The notes beneath the pieces were generated by a model, which saw nothing but the letters and a program-made list of their open reading frames with translations, had not been told where the DNA came from and ran no database searches. Below are positions 1 through 10,947 of a DNA stretch of 64,000 nucleotides, piece after piece. The DNA lies in NCBI GenBank assembly GCA_013398615.1, contig VZSR01001685.1, positions 2,224,554 through 2,288,553 of the forward strand. The letters run 5' to 3'. This stretch comes from Brachypodius melanocephalos (taxonomy: Eukaryota > Chordata > Aves > Passeriformes > Pycnonotidae). The stretch's first letter is position 1. Each line of letters opens with the position of its first letter. The position numbers were made by a program, and so were the translations under genes.

Positions 1-1449
1 AATGAATGATTGCACCAGCAAAATTGAAAAGCATTGTTCTCACTCCTGCAATTATAATAATAACCCCCTCCCTCGATCTGATTGGGAAGGGTGAAAGGAA
101 AGATGGGCAGCACAAGAGAGGAAAGAAGAAAAGGCAATGGGTTATCCAGTTTACCACTAAGAAAGACTGGGGTTTTTTTGTTGTCAACAATTCTAGTAAT
201 TTTACTTTTTTAAACATTGTATTATTGTTGTTTTAACCTTTGTAAGTTTGTTTATCTTTGCATTTGTTGTTTAATTTTTTCAAAATTTTTTTCTATGGTT
301 TAGCAGGCAATCTTTACCTAGGTACCTGAAACAGGTACCTGAAACATAAACAGGAGATAATGTTTTGTAAATTTTGTTTTAATCCTTCATGCCGTTCAAG
401 TCCAGCTACACATCACAAGGCAGTGCCATCTGGAGAGAGCATAGCAAGCTCAGAGCCAGCTTGTTTTAGTATCAGGAGCAGTCTGGTCACACTAGTGTGG
501 CACTCTGCCTGGCTCATTAGCCTGCTGAGTCGTTAAGTGTGCTGTTCAGGTAAAGCACTGTGCTAATAAACCTACGCAACTTTCAGCATGCAAAGCATTT
601 TCAGCATCTCAGAGAAGTGCAGGATTATGACATTAACATGTTCTGTGTTTGCCCCTTGGGTGGGGATGGCCTCCATCGGTTCACGTCATGCAACTTGATC
701 TCTGGCAATGTTTTTACCTGGTCCAGAAATAATACCAGGGAGGAAGTTAAATTTGGTCATCTTTTAGTTTGATTCATTAAGACCATCTGGAATTTATCTG
801 CATCCCACAGACCACCAGTAAAAGAAGCTTACCTGTGGTCTTCCTACTGTTCCTTCTTCCTGACTGCCTCTGTTTCCACTCTCTTTCCAGAAACCTGAAT
901 AGAAGATGGGGTAATTAATGCTCGAGTCTATTTGCTTTGCAAATAAGATGTACTGATAGAAAGATTTAGCAGAGAGAGCTGCATAAAATGTAGTTAAGAA
1001 GATGTCATATGTAGTTTTAGGCTAACCAGGGGTAATCTAAATATCTAAATAAAGAGTACTTTTCTTTGTCCAACCTGTTCTGACTGTTTCCGAGTGCTGT
1101 TTTTCAAGTTGTTTTTTTTCTAGTTGATTGTCGTACATGCTGCACAGTATTTGTTGCAAAGAGCTGCCAGGAGCTTGACACCAGCATGCAAATGTGGCTG
1201 AGAGCATTTTGTGGACAGTTTCTCTTCAACTGTGTATTGCATAGAAAATTCATGTGTTTTTAAACAAAGGCCAAAGAATTCTTATCAATAACTGGTATGT
1301 TGCAAAACATTTTGATCAAATGCTCTGCAGTATGACAATTCATACATTTTCTTATGAAAATGGCAAAAAAACCTAATTTGCCCCTCAAAATATTTGACTC
1401 TTCATTCCTTTCTCTCTCTAGAGCCTTTTTTGCAAGGCCAGTGTTACAC
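1..1449. other. AT-rich unique DNA, no gene seen
   Basis: No open frame here resembles a known protein; the short ones look like chance. The only internal structure noted is a 13-bp perfect tandem repeat at 320-345, listed separately. No recognisable transposon was found before the CR1 tail that follows. Confidence 0.6.
320..345. repeat. 13-bp perfect tandem duplication
   Basis: The unit aggtacctgaaac occurs twice back to back at 320-332 and 333-345. Each copy carries the palindrome ggtacc. It looks like a small local slippage duplication. Confidence 0.85.
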
Positions 1450-1736
1450 AGTCACAGAATTTCTCCAGCTGAAAGTGAGGCATAAGGATCATTAAGTCCA
1501 ACTATCATTTGGACTTCCAGTCCAGTCCTCACAGGACTCTGTAAAGTTAAACCATAGGGCTAAGAACATTATTTCGATACTCCTTGAATTCTGACAGACT
1601 TGATGCCACAACCACATTCCTAGGGAGCCTATTACAGTGATTGAGCAACTTCTCAGTGAAGAACCTTTCCTGAATGTCCATTCTGAACTCTCTCTGATAC
1701 AGCTGCATTCCATTTCCTCCTGGATATCCTACTGCA
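1450..1736 (-). mobile_element. CR1 LINE 3'-end fragment
   Basis: Read on the minus strand this ends in the CR1-type 3' terminus (gagaaattctgtgactg). Before that it shows recognisable CR1 blocks: the segment around 'ggctccctaggaatgtggtt' that follows the end of ORF2, and a stretch derived from the last part of the reverse-transcriptase frame. It is strongly diverged and 5'-truncated, as most CR1 copies in birds are. It has no intact reading frame. The exact 5' limit, near 1736, is uncertain by some tens of bases. Confidence 0.75.
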
Positions 1737-2169
1737 ATGGAATTTGATCCTAAAAAAAATGGTGATTTTTAAAAAGTTGTAAGTAGCATTATTTTTTCTT
1801 GCATAGTGCCTATACTGCTTGGCTTTATGAATTATCCTTGATACAGCATGTTGTGTTTTGAAAGCCATTTCCTCAGTGAAATTCTTTTGATCTCTAATGA
1901 ACTTCTGCAAGTTATCTGGAACCATCTGATCAATCATGTGTGTTCTAACCATTTTATTAGGTCTTTTTTTGATGGTCTGATTGTTGTTTTCCTTAGGTGT
2001 TTACTTATCTTCATCTCAATTTTGCTTTTTCACTTTTTCTCCTGCCTTTACTGGGATTCAGATCTGAGAGAGAAATAAGGAGAAAGTTACTGATTAAATG
2101 GCTCTAATGCAGCTCATTGAATGTACAGATTCTTATAGGTCCATCAATGAAATTTCTAATTTATACATA
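1737..2169. other. AT-rich DNA, nothing recognised
   Basis: Short overlapping open frames exist on both strands, but none has recognisable protein features and their hydrophobic runs follow from T-rich composition. Confidence 0.5.
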
Positions 2170-2590
2170 TGTTGAGGTTGAGGAAAGCCTCAAGCTAAGG
2201 CCATGGGAGAAATCTCACCCTCAAGGCCCCATGGGAGCTCTCTATGTGAATTAGTCTAGAAAGTTCTTTGTTCCCAGTGTTATCATTGGCTGTTTTTTGC
2301 TGCAACGTTTTCAGTATTCCTAATCCTCTTTCCCAGTTGGTTCCTTGTCCTCAGACTCTGCTTCTGTCCTACCTTATAGAAGTTACTGCAACCTCCTGGA
2401 CCTTGCCTTTCCTTGGTGCACTCCATACTAAGCTCAGTTTGCTGGGGTTTTTTCTGCCTCTTAGTAAAATTCTTCTTTTTCAGGTCACCACATCGTGCCC
2501 GTCTCTCATTTATTTCACCACCAAAGGCACTTTCGCCCCTGAAATCCTGTGGTGACACCCAGACTCCCCATCCTGGCCCGGGCTATCACA
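2170..2590. mobile_element. possible degraded LTR or ERV-derived block
   Basis: This block has higher GC than its surroundings and retroviral-looking features. These are a T-rich run followed by caggtcaccacatcgtgcc, a later ggcactttcgcccctgaa segment, and an edge ending ggcccgggctatcaca. That edge resembles the ggcccagggtatcaca edge of the LTR ending at 10837. Polarity is unclear because neither strand gives a clear TATA and poly(A) pair. It could also be an unrelated old repeat. Confidence 0.3.
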
Positions 2591-4265
2591 TGCATAATTT
2601 ATATTTTATGAAAAGCTTTCTGTAATCTATTCAGCCAACAATTTCTGGTCATTTCTAATATATTTTTTTATGCTTTTCATTACTCTTGTTCTAATGTACT
2701 GACATATTTCTTCTGCACTGATTAGATAACATTTTTCTTTTCCTTTTCATTATTTCTGGATAGATAACATCTCTGCTTAAAAACCCCCAGCAAAATCAGA
2801 TTGTCTGAAAATGTCTATTATTAGGGATCCACTGATGTCAGGAAATATTATGGAAACTTGTGAGGCAATACCCATTTACTCTAGCTGTGCCTCATTAAAC
2901 TTGTTTAACATGGATTTTCCATTCACTTCTTTATTTATGAAATCCCATCAGTCACAATGGTAGCGGAATGTAAAGAAATGATTTTGATTAATAATTTTCA
3001 AACTGGGAAAAATAATTAAAATTCTTAAAGTTAAACAAAGTTACAATAAATATAACCTCAAAAGTACTTTCCTCTCTAAGCTATGCATTTTTTGAAAGAA
3101 TTTAAATCTTGAACCAGAGCCACTGGGTGAAGAGTTGAAATTGGTAATGTGGTATCTATACCTCATTTAATTAAACAAATGTCCCCATTGAGGGCCTGAA
3201 GTGCATCTTTACAGGTAGTTTTGCCGGAAGAGATTTTTGTGATTTTCCCTAATTCACAGTGTCCCTGTTCAGAGCTTCATTCAACTGCCTTTTTTTTCAT
3301 TCTTTCTCATGTTTCCACCTAGATCTTGGAAACTTTTACTTATTCTGTTTTGTTATTGATAGCACTTCATTTCTTGTTGCAGAAAAAAACCTCTTTTCTG
3401 CAGTTTGTGAGTGAATGGAAAAACACCCCAAAAATGGGTAGTGATAGAAAAAAATTTGGAATTAATATGCCGATTTAAAGCATGTTAAAAAATAGCACAT
3501 CAGTTTTTCTCTCAGTAGAATGATTCTGCAGGTGTATTTAAAGCAAGCCAGATGGAGGGAAAAACCCAAACCAGCAACAGAGAAAACCAACCAACTAAAA
3601 AACAGCAGCCTTTTCATGTAAATAAGAAAATGTTTGCATTCATTTGCTCTGAGAGGAGCATTTGAGTGATTGAGATATTCACCAATTAAAAAAAATTTCG
3701 TTGAAATTTTGGGATGTAAATATTTTTCTTTGCTTTTAAATATTTTGTATTCTTTTCTAATTTTATAATAAAAAAATCTGAAACAATCTAAAACTAATAA
3801 CTGAGACATGACATATTTTCTTCATTTTTTGATCACCTGTCAGTATCTGAATTCAAAATTTTATTTGCTTAGAAGGATGGTGTTCGCTTTTCACTTTCAA
3901 ATATTAGCTTACAGTTAGTTATATATATATTGCTAATTTTCCTGAGAATTACACAATTCAAATGCTGTTATCTTAAGCAGCAATACTGTGTGTGTACTCA
4001 AATATTAATTGTTAGTGGCTTTGGAAATCTGTTTTAAGGAAGTTGATCCCTAAGAGTCTTTGTAGTTGAATTTCTAAGTTGATATGTGTTTTTTGCAAAG
4101 GGCAGTGGCAGTAATGATTGAGCTTGCCTACATGTAAAATAACAATATGTTCCTAGCTGTAATAATTTGTTAAACTTGAAGAAAATATTTGTTTCCATGT
4201 GTAAAAAAAGACAAGGTCCTTTGCCTTTTCAGACATCCCACATGGAAGAATTTATTAGAAAATAA
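2591..4265. other. AT-rich DNA, nothing recognised
   Basis: Contains A/T homopolymer runs and a short TA stretch near 3921. A 115-residue minus-strand frame at 3462-3809 is rich in F, K, Y and L, as expected of chance translation of AT-rich DNA. Confidence 0.5.
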
Positions 4266-4835
4266 CCTATCCATGCCAGGGAGAGAATTGCAAGAGTGAA
4301 AGTGAGAAAGTTTGTGGCTTGAGATCAAGGCAGTTTAATAGGGAAAGCAAAGGCCACACACAAGCAAAGAAAAGCAAGAAATTCATTCATCACTTCCCAT
4401 GACAGGCCATTCCCTGGAAAGCAAGGCTCCATCACCCATAATGGTGACTTAGAAAGGAGAGCACCATGCTCTGAATATGTTTCCTTTTCTCCCTCCTCCC
4501 CAGCTCTGTATGCTGAGCACGACACCAGACAGTGAGGAGTGCCCCCATGATCTGGTCAGTCGGGGTCAGCTGTCCTGGCTGTGTCCCCTCCCAACCCCAT
4601 GTGCACCTTCAGCCATCTCATTTGCAGGGTGAGAAACACAAAAAAAAAAAAAAAAAAAAAACAAAAAACAAAAAAAAAAAAAAAAAAAAAAAACAAAAAA
4701 CAAAAAAAAAACCAAAACCACCACCCCTCTGTGTGAGCACTGCTCAGCAATAATGAAAACTATTCTCATCCTAACTCCAAAACACATCACTGTACTCACT
4801 GCTAGGAGTAAAAGTGTCCTAGCCAGAACGAGCAC
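4266..4835 (-). mobile_element. ERVL-type solo LTR (diverged, truncated)
   Basis: On the minus strand this follows the common avian ERVL LTR from its start (around gttctggctaggacac) through the block with ctgagcatacagagc, to the cacaaactttctcactttca segment near the 3' side. It aligns by eye, block by block, with the copies at 10948-11515 (opposite strand) and 23656-24229 (same strand). The terminal part ending ggttaaaccacaaca, present in those copies, is missing here. No internal retroviral region is attached, so it is a solo LTR left by recombination. An A-rich tract has expanded inside it. Confidence 0.8.
4640..4718. repeat. A-rich low-complexity tract with C interruptions
   Basis: About 80 nt of A broken by single C residues. 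It lies inside the ERVL LTR and is absent from the two sister LTRs, so it arose after insertion by slippage or by a later poly(A) insertion. It creates artificial Lys-rich (plus) and Phe-rich (minus) frames. Confidence 0.95.
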
Positions 4836-7591
4836 AGCCATGCTTAAGGGTGATGATTGCATGGCTTCCATCAGGCTGCTTTTTCCTTTCAAGGGCAGAA
4901 AAACCTTGCTGGCTTTATGATTTAACCAATGTCTTCAATGCTAATTATACTTACGTCCCTTCAAATCTTAAACAAAATCTTCTAATTTACTGTCATTTTT
5001 ATAGACTTGCTTTTTCTGAAATTTTGTCTTGTTCTGGAATTTATTTCTAAATTTTGCTTAAATTGGTGACATCACAATAGTAGTGCATGATGACACTATA
5101 ACAAATACTTCTACTTTGACAGGAAACAAAGTGCTAGTGAGACCTTTGTCTGAAAACCAAAATTATGAACAAGTATTTATATATGCAAAAACACAGATAA
5201 AGCATGTATTTTGCAATCAAGAAAATACTTATAACATTTTGCAGAGTAATTATTTGCTGGAGAACACTGAAAACCAGATAGCTGCAAATTTTTATTGCCA
5301 CTTTTGTAACCAAAACCTCCCTAAACATTAATGTTTCCAGTCACTAGCCCTGCTAGCTCTTAAAGGGACACATGGTAAGTTGCAGTTCCTTCTTTCTTAG
5401 ACATCATCATAAATTCAAAGGACTAATTCAACTCCTGTTTTTCACTTTTACTTATGTAACTTACTGGCAGACTCATCAGGAAGCACAGGACTAGAGAAAG
5501 AAAAAGTGTGAAAATTTTTTCTTCTCAGGAAAATGTTTCTTGATATCAATTTTTAGTACCAGTAAGGCTTGGCTGTGTTATTGTAGTTGGTGATTTTTCT
5601 GAATATTTCCTACACTCAATAACCTACTTCCTGAGATCATTTTCCAGTCTGCATTTGTGAGGTAAAGGATTTGGAATAGCTGGATTAATTGAAAAAAAGA
5701 ATTCCCTAGTGGATTCAAGTTTTCTCTTTTCCTTGGTTTGTGAGAAGGATGCATCATCTCTGTGCTCATGTGGTCTGTGTGAGTCACAGAAATGCTTAAT
5801 TATGTTAAGCTATTAATTCTTTGGGCTCTGGTACAGTCTTATTAGCATGCTGAAAGTGTTATGCGGGCTTAAATAATAAATTTGCTGGGTTTTGGTAATA
5901 TAGAGGGCTATGAATATCTCTGTGGCTGCCTTGGAGATTCTTGCTTCCTGTTTCAGGGATGGGGAGACATATCTCAGGATAGCAAGTTGTGAAGACCAAT
6001 CACATCATAGGTGCAAATGAGCATCAGGCATTAAGCATATTACCAACTTTGTCCTTTGATTTCTTAATGTTGCTTTGTTTAAAATGTTATCGGTTATCAT
6101 GAGGCTGTATATACCAGCCTAAGATGCCCTGCCAAGATAAAATACTGCCCTGGCCTATGCAGGTGTGCAGAGACAAAAGATATTCTGTATAATCCGCAGA
6201 GCTGGCTATATTTAGAATCTCTTTCTTCTTGGCATTCAAAAAGTTTCTAATTAACATCAGAGTATGTGCTGCACTGCAGCTGTACATGTTGTAGGGGTTA
6301 TTATTTTCCCCAAAACCATGAGGTATTCTGCTTCTCCAAGAAAGATCTATAAAAGCAGTGCACTTGTAGGTGAGGTGGCAGGTGGAATTCTACCTAAAAG
6401 TTCTGTTGCTTGGTTTTTCAGTCCTAGATATGCTTCCTAGGATTTTGGGGGTCTTATACACATTTATACCTTGTAACCGATGCCATTATCTGGCAGACAA
6501 AATTATAAGATAGGTATTTGTTCATTTGTGACAAATAACTTTTTTTTTCAAATTATTTTATTTTCAGAAAATTGAGATTATGCATCTGGATATTTGCATC
6601 CCTAGTTCTTTCATATCTGAAGATTCTGCTTTTACTTATATGTAAGTGAGGGACAGCATATACTATGCAGTGTCTTGTTCATAATTGACTATATCCTTTT
6701 GCTTCTTCTGACCATTTGAAGTCCGACAGGAAAAGTATCAAACTATTCCAGAATTTTCTCCTTCTGTGGTTTGAAAGGAACATGGAATCCTGTGGACTCA
6801 CTTCTATTTCTAAATAGAAAACAACACTTTCAATGAAAGAACTTTGGTCCTCCAACAACACTGGATGTTCAAGATTCTGTGCTCTTTGCTTTTTGTGATT
6901 CAGCAGGACCTGTGGAATCATGATGGATGGCTGAAGCACCTTTCAGTCTTTCCTCCATATGTCTTCTTGATTGCCCTGAGGTTCAGTTAGCACAGCCAGG
7001 AACTAGATAAATAATACACTAGGATACAGCTGAACATACAGCTATGATGATGAATAGTTATTTTTAACTTCCCTTAATAAGACAAATGAGTGAACTCTTC
7101 CTGGTTTGTACCTATTAGTTGACACTTTTTGATCCAGTACAAAAGACTGCATTGCGTGTGGTCTTTTCAACAACAGTCTGATTTATCTTATTTTGCAGAA
7201 AAGTGATGCGGTGGACTCCTGCAATGTAGAAGAATGACTGGTCAGGGATGAACTATGAGTGCTCTGCACTGGCAATACAAATATTGATGTATGTATGAAA
7301 TTGTATCCCAATAGTATGGAAACTGTACTCTTCAGTTTAATAGAAAAAATGACACCAGTAACAATGCTCTTCTGCTTATATTTTTGTTAATCAGAATAGT
7401 CCAAGCAAATGAAAGTTTTGTTGATGGTGATAATTTGAAGCAGTGACTCAACACTATTTTTTTAAACATCTCAGGTTTTCATGACAAATTAAATTTATAT
7501 TGTACTTTTTTTGTTTGTTTGGGTTTTATTTGTTCTTGATTCTACTCACATAAAACTCAGGAACTTCAATCATTGCCAAGACTAAACAGCT
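4836..7591. other. AT-rich unique DNA; possible conserved noncoding sequence
   Basis: No transposon or gene recognised. The part at about 5780-6300 has more balanced composition and holds a perfect MEF2-type box at 6206-6215 (ctatatttag) and TAAT-type homeodomain cores. This could be a distal regulatory element, but the sequence alone cannot show it. Confidence 0.4.
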
Positions 7592-8062
7592 GTGAATCAC
7601 AGAACATTCTGAGATGAAAGTCTCTTGCAAGAATAGAGTCCACCTCCTGACCCTGCAGAGGAATAACCCAAGGGTCACACCATGTTTCTGAGAACATTGT
7701 CATAACACTTACTGAACACTGCCAGGCTTGGTGCTGTGACCACTTCCCTGGGGAGCCTGTTCCAGGATTCAAAGAGTTCTGGGGAAAGAACATTTTCCTA
7801 ATATCCACCCTGAATCTCTTCTGATAAAAGTTCAGAGTATTCCCTTGGGTCCTATCACTGGTTTTCAGAGAGATCAGTGTCTCCCCCTCTTCTTCCCCTC
7901 ATGAGGAAGTTGCGGACTGCAATGAAGCCTCCCCTCAGTCTCCTCTTCTCCAGGCTGAATAGACCAAGTGACCTCAGCTGCTCCTCAAACAGCTTCCCCT
8001 CAAAGCCCTTCAGCATCTTTGTTGTTGTCCTTTAGATGCTCTGTGAATAAGAAGTCTATGAA

Positions 8063-8092
8063 ATATATGAAAGTTTAATGTCTTTCATATAT
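8063..8092. repeat. 11-bp inverted repeat inside CR1
   Basis: Arm atatatgaaag (8063-8073), 8-nt loop, arm ctttcatatat (8082-8092), a perfect hairpin. One arm matches the expected CR1 sequence at this place and the other appears to be an extra inverted copy, which looks like a templated insertion. Confidence 0.8.
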
Positions 8093-8339
8093 TGTGGCAT
8101 CTAAAACTGCCCCCAGCACTGGAGGTGAGGCTGCCCCAGCTCAGAGCAGAGCAGGAGAATTCCCTCCCTTGCATGGCTGGTGATGCTGTGCCTGATGCCC
8201 ACCAGGACAGGGTTGGCCCTCCTGGCTGCCAGGGCACTGCTGGCTCAGGTTCAATTTGCCATTGAGCAGGACCCCCAGGTCCCTTTCTGTGGCATTGCTC
8301 TCCAGCATCCATTCCCCAGTCTGTAAATACAGGGTTGCC

Positions 8340-9048
8340 TCATCCCAGGTGCAGAATAGAGCACTTGCCCTTGTTAAACTTCATACTATTGGGAATTGCC
8401 CAGCCCTCTAACTTGTCAAAGTTTCTCTGGAGTACCTCTCTGCCTTCAAGGGACTCAACAGCTCCTAGTTTTGTATCATCTGTAATCTTGCTTAGTACTC
8501 TTTGGAGTCCTGTGTCCAAGTTGTTAATGAAGATGTTGAAGAGCATGGAGCTGAAGATGGAGCCCTGCAGAGCCCCACTTGTGACAGATCCCTGTCTGAT
8601 GTCACACCATTCACAGTAACTTTCATGCCTGACCCATGGTCCACTTGCTCACCCATCACATGCTGTGTTTATCCAGCTATTGCCTGGACATTTTGTCCTG
8701 AAATATCCTGTGAGAGATGGTACCAAAAGCTTTCCTGAAATCAAAACAGATTGCATCAACTGGCTTCTCTTAGTCAACTAGATGGGCTATTTTGTTAGAA
8801 AAGTAAATCAAATTTGACAAGCAGGACTTTCTCCTTGTGAACATGTACTGGCTGTATTTTTCTTCAGATGTTTCTCAATATCTCCCATAATGATCTTCTC
8901 CATGACTTAACCAGCCACTGAAGCGAGACTGACAGGCCTGTAGTTTCCAGGGTCATTCTTCTTGCCCTTTTGAAAACTGGGATGTTATTCAGTTTCCAGT
9001 CAACTGGGACCACTCCAGATTGCCAAGAAATCCTTTTGAATGAGGGAG
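8340..9048 (-). pseudogene. CR1 ORF2 reverse-transcriptase remnant
   Basis: A clean frame at 8340-8546 reads LFNIFINNLDTGLQRVLSKI and then the T-D-D-T-K-L-G catalytic box. This corresponds to the (F/Y)xDD motif of LINE reverse transcriptases with both aspartates kept and the preceding residues changed. It runs through a W-x-x-x-x-S-M-K-F-N-K-G-K-C block to H-L-G, where a TGG to TGA change stops it. Upstream, 8864-9058 holds the S-W-Q-S-G-V-V-P-V-D-W block, after which the frame shifts. This is a dead copy of the endonuclease/reverse-transcriptase protein that mobilises CR1. It makes no functional product. Confidence 0.85.
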
Positions 9049-10295
9049 GAAAGAACAAAAACCTTCTTTTTTTTTTCTCCCAAAGCCCTATGAGCTAAAA
9101 ACCTGACATCTTGTTTAAAGAGCTCTCACATTTTGAAAGCGACATCTGCTTGTTTCTTTGGCCACCACTAGATCAGGTGAATTGTTGAGAATAAGTGAAA
9201 GTTCTGGAGTCAACAACTTTACTCCTGGGTAAATGGGGTATCAACATCAACTACTCAACTCCTGTGTCTTCACAGCCGTCCTCCTTTTTCCATGATGCAC
9301 TGAAGCTTGTGCTCTTTTCTGCGCAGTTGCTTCATTTCCGCAAGGGCAATGGAGTGTGACACTGGCTCAAATTAGATGATGTTTATGGAACTGTTGTCAA
9401 AGGCATGAAGCATCTCAGGTGAAAACAGATTTGAAACAGAGCTGCTCACCTTAGGATAAATGTCCTGACAAATAGAGCCATCCTCCATTCTTTCAAGAGT
9501 TATATTTGGAAGACGAAAAGATTCAGATGTTTGCTAAGGAAAACATAAAGCTCAAAAGATCTTACGGAGGAAGCAAATCATCTTGCCTCTGTGGAGATAA
9601 TAAATAATGAGCTGATTGAAAAGCAAACAAAACTATTAAAAAAAATCCTACACCAATTTTACTGTATAATCCCTTCGATAATGTGGAAAATATTTTTTGT
9701 GATTGATTTAAAAAATTATTATCTCTACATTGTCTGGAATGTCTCATTTTCATTTCATAACATTTACATCAGTGGTTACAATATCTGCTAAAAAGGGAAA
9801 TGCATGCAACAAATTCTTAGACATGAGAATTGAAAAGAAAAACACCTTTTTTTAATGCTGACATTTGTTCCTTATTCTAAATAAATCTACATTTTTTTCC
9901 AATGGGTATTATACTTTCAGTAGTATATTAAGCTCTGAAAAATAACACCTGCTAAGAGCTTTTCAAAACCAGAATAAGGACTACCAGCTGTTGACTTGGA
10001 ATTGTTTTATATCACTGTTGATCCTGGAAGTTGATCCATTTTATTCTTATTTTTATTTTTTCCTATGTGTTAGGGGCATATTTCTAGTTCCACTGGAGTG
10101 TGGAATACTCTCTGCTTAGAGAAGTGTTACAGTTCTGCTATTTGTGTTTGCACTCTCCTGAAACACCCTGAAAGACTGAGACTTTCATCAAAGATTGGAT
10201 AAATTCTAGATATATCTCCTTGTATAAATCTAACCAACATGTGTCAGATTATGATTTTCCAACATTCAGGTGGTTTAGAGTCTTTTTTACCCTCC
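9049..10295. other. AT-rich DNA, nothing recognised
   Basis: The flank just beyond the CR1 5' truncation point (from about 9050) contains a T-rich run near 9067. No conserved motif, gene or repeat was recognised in the rest. Confidence 0.5.
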
Positions 10296-10837
10296 TGGAA
10301 TCTTTGGGCCAGACGCAAGAAAGAGACGGAGGCTTCAAGCTTCTGTTTTTTCAAGGTCTTTCATGTTGTTTATTCTTTTCCTATCTCATAGTTCATTCTG
10401 TACCGAGCGAGCTCTGTTCTGAACACCAGCCATCAGGGAACTCCCTCTCCCCTGAAAGGTCGTTGTCTTATATACAAATTATTACAAACATGTTGATTAC
10501 AATTTCCTACCAATGTCTATTATTTACACTAAGCAGGTCATCTCTACTTGGCCCAATCTGTCTAAACTGTATTGTGCTAACATCACAGCAGAAGATGGAG
10601 GTGAAGAAGAAGAAGAAGAAGCTATACTCCACCCCAAAATCTCCATCTTGTCTCCATCTACTTCTATTACTAAACTGTAAAACTACATATTTCTCACTCT
10701 GTGATAAACTAAACTACTATATTTCACACACTTTTGAGATTTGTAATTCATCTCTGCTTTGTGCCAGGGTCTGTTGCCCCCATGGACAGAGGGAAAACCC
10801 CCCTGTTCACCCCCCTGGAAAGGCCCAGGGTATCACA
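10296..10837 (-). mobile_element. retroviral-type solo LTR (family not named)
   Basis: On the minus strand it begins tgtgataccctgggcctttc, giving the TG start expected of an LTR. It runs through a GC-rich U3-like part, then shows an AATAAA signal in gaaaagaataaacaacatga close to its 3' side, followed by a pyrimidine-rich U5-like end (cgtctctttcttgcgtctgg). The length of about 540 bp and this order fit a solo LTR, perhaps ERV1 or ERVK type. A short GAA microsatellite sits within it. The 3' boundary at 10296 (10305 is an alternative) is uncertain and I saw no clean target-site duplication. The 281-residue plus-strand frame crossing it is antisense to the element and not a gene. Confidence 0.65.
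10603..10621. repeat. short (GAA)n microsatellite
   Basis: Nineteen nt of uninterrupted gaa repeat inside the minus-strand LTR. Confidence 0.9.
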
Positions 10838-10947
10838 AGTACTCTTGGACAAAACCCAGATTTCCCTTGCTCAGTTCCCAGACTGTTAGGCCAGGGTCTC
10901 CTGAGCTCTCAGGGCAGCCAAAGAGATGCCCTGGGTTCCAACAAACA
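10838..10947. other. spacer between two opposite LTRs
   Basis: About 110 bp of moderately GC-rich DNA separating the TG start of the minus-strand LTR (10837) from the TG start of the plus-strand LTR (10948). It may be an undetected part of one of them, since it is GC-rich like the LTRs. Confidence 0.4.

Larger units (their letters stand above)
7592..9048 (-). mobile_element. CR1 LINE, 5'-truncated copy of about 1.45 kb
   Basis: The largest CR1 in the window. Reading the minus strand from 9048 it covers the second half of ORF2: the block with W-x-x-G-V-V-P-V-D-W upstream of the catalytic core, the core with the DD pair, the thumb and C-terminal part, and the short 3' UTR. The 3' terminus reads gaatgttctgtgattcac, as in avian CR1. 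Target-primed reverse transcription explains the 5' truncation. An inverted-repeat insertion at 8063-8092 interrupts it, and several frameshifts and stops make it inactive. Confidence 0.93.

Noticed and set aside
4532..4892. Lys-rich (plus) and Phe-rich (minus) frames
   Set aside because: They are translations of the A-rich tract in an LTR.
8085..8312. 75-residue frame in a GC-richer block
   Set aside because: It is an off-frame reading of CR1 ORF2 sequence.
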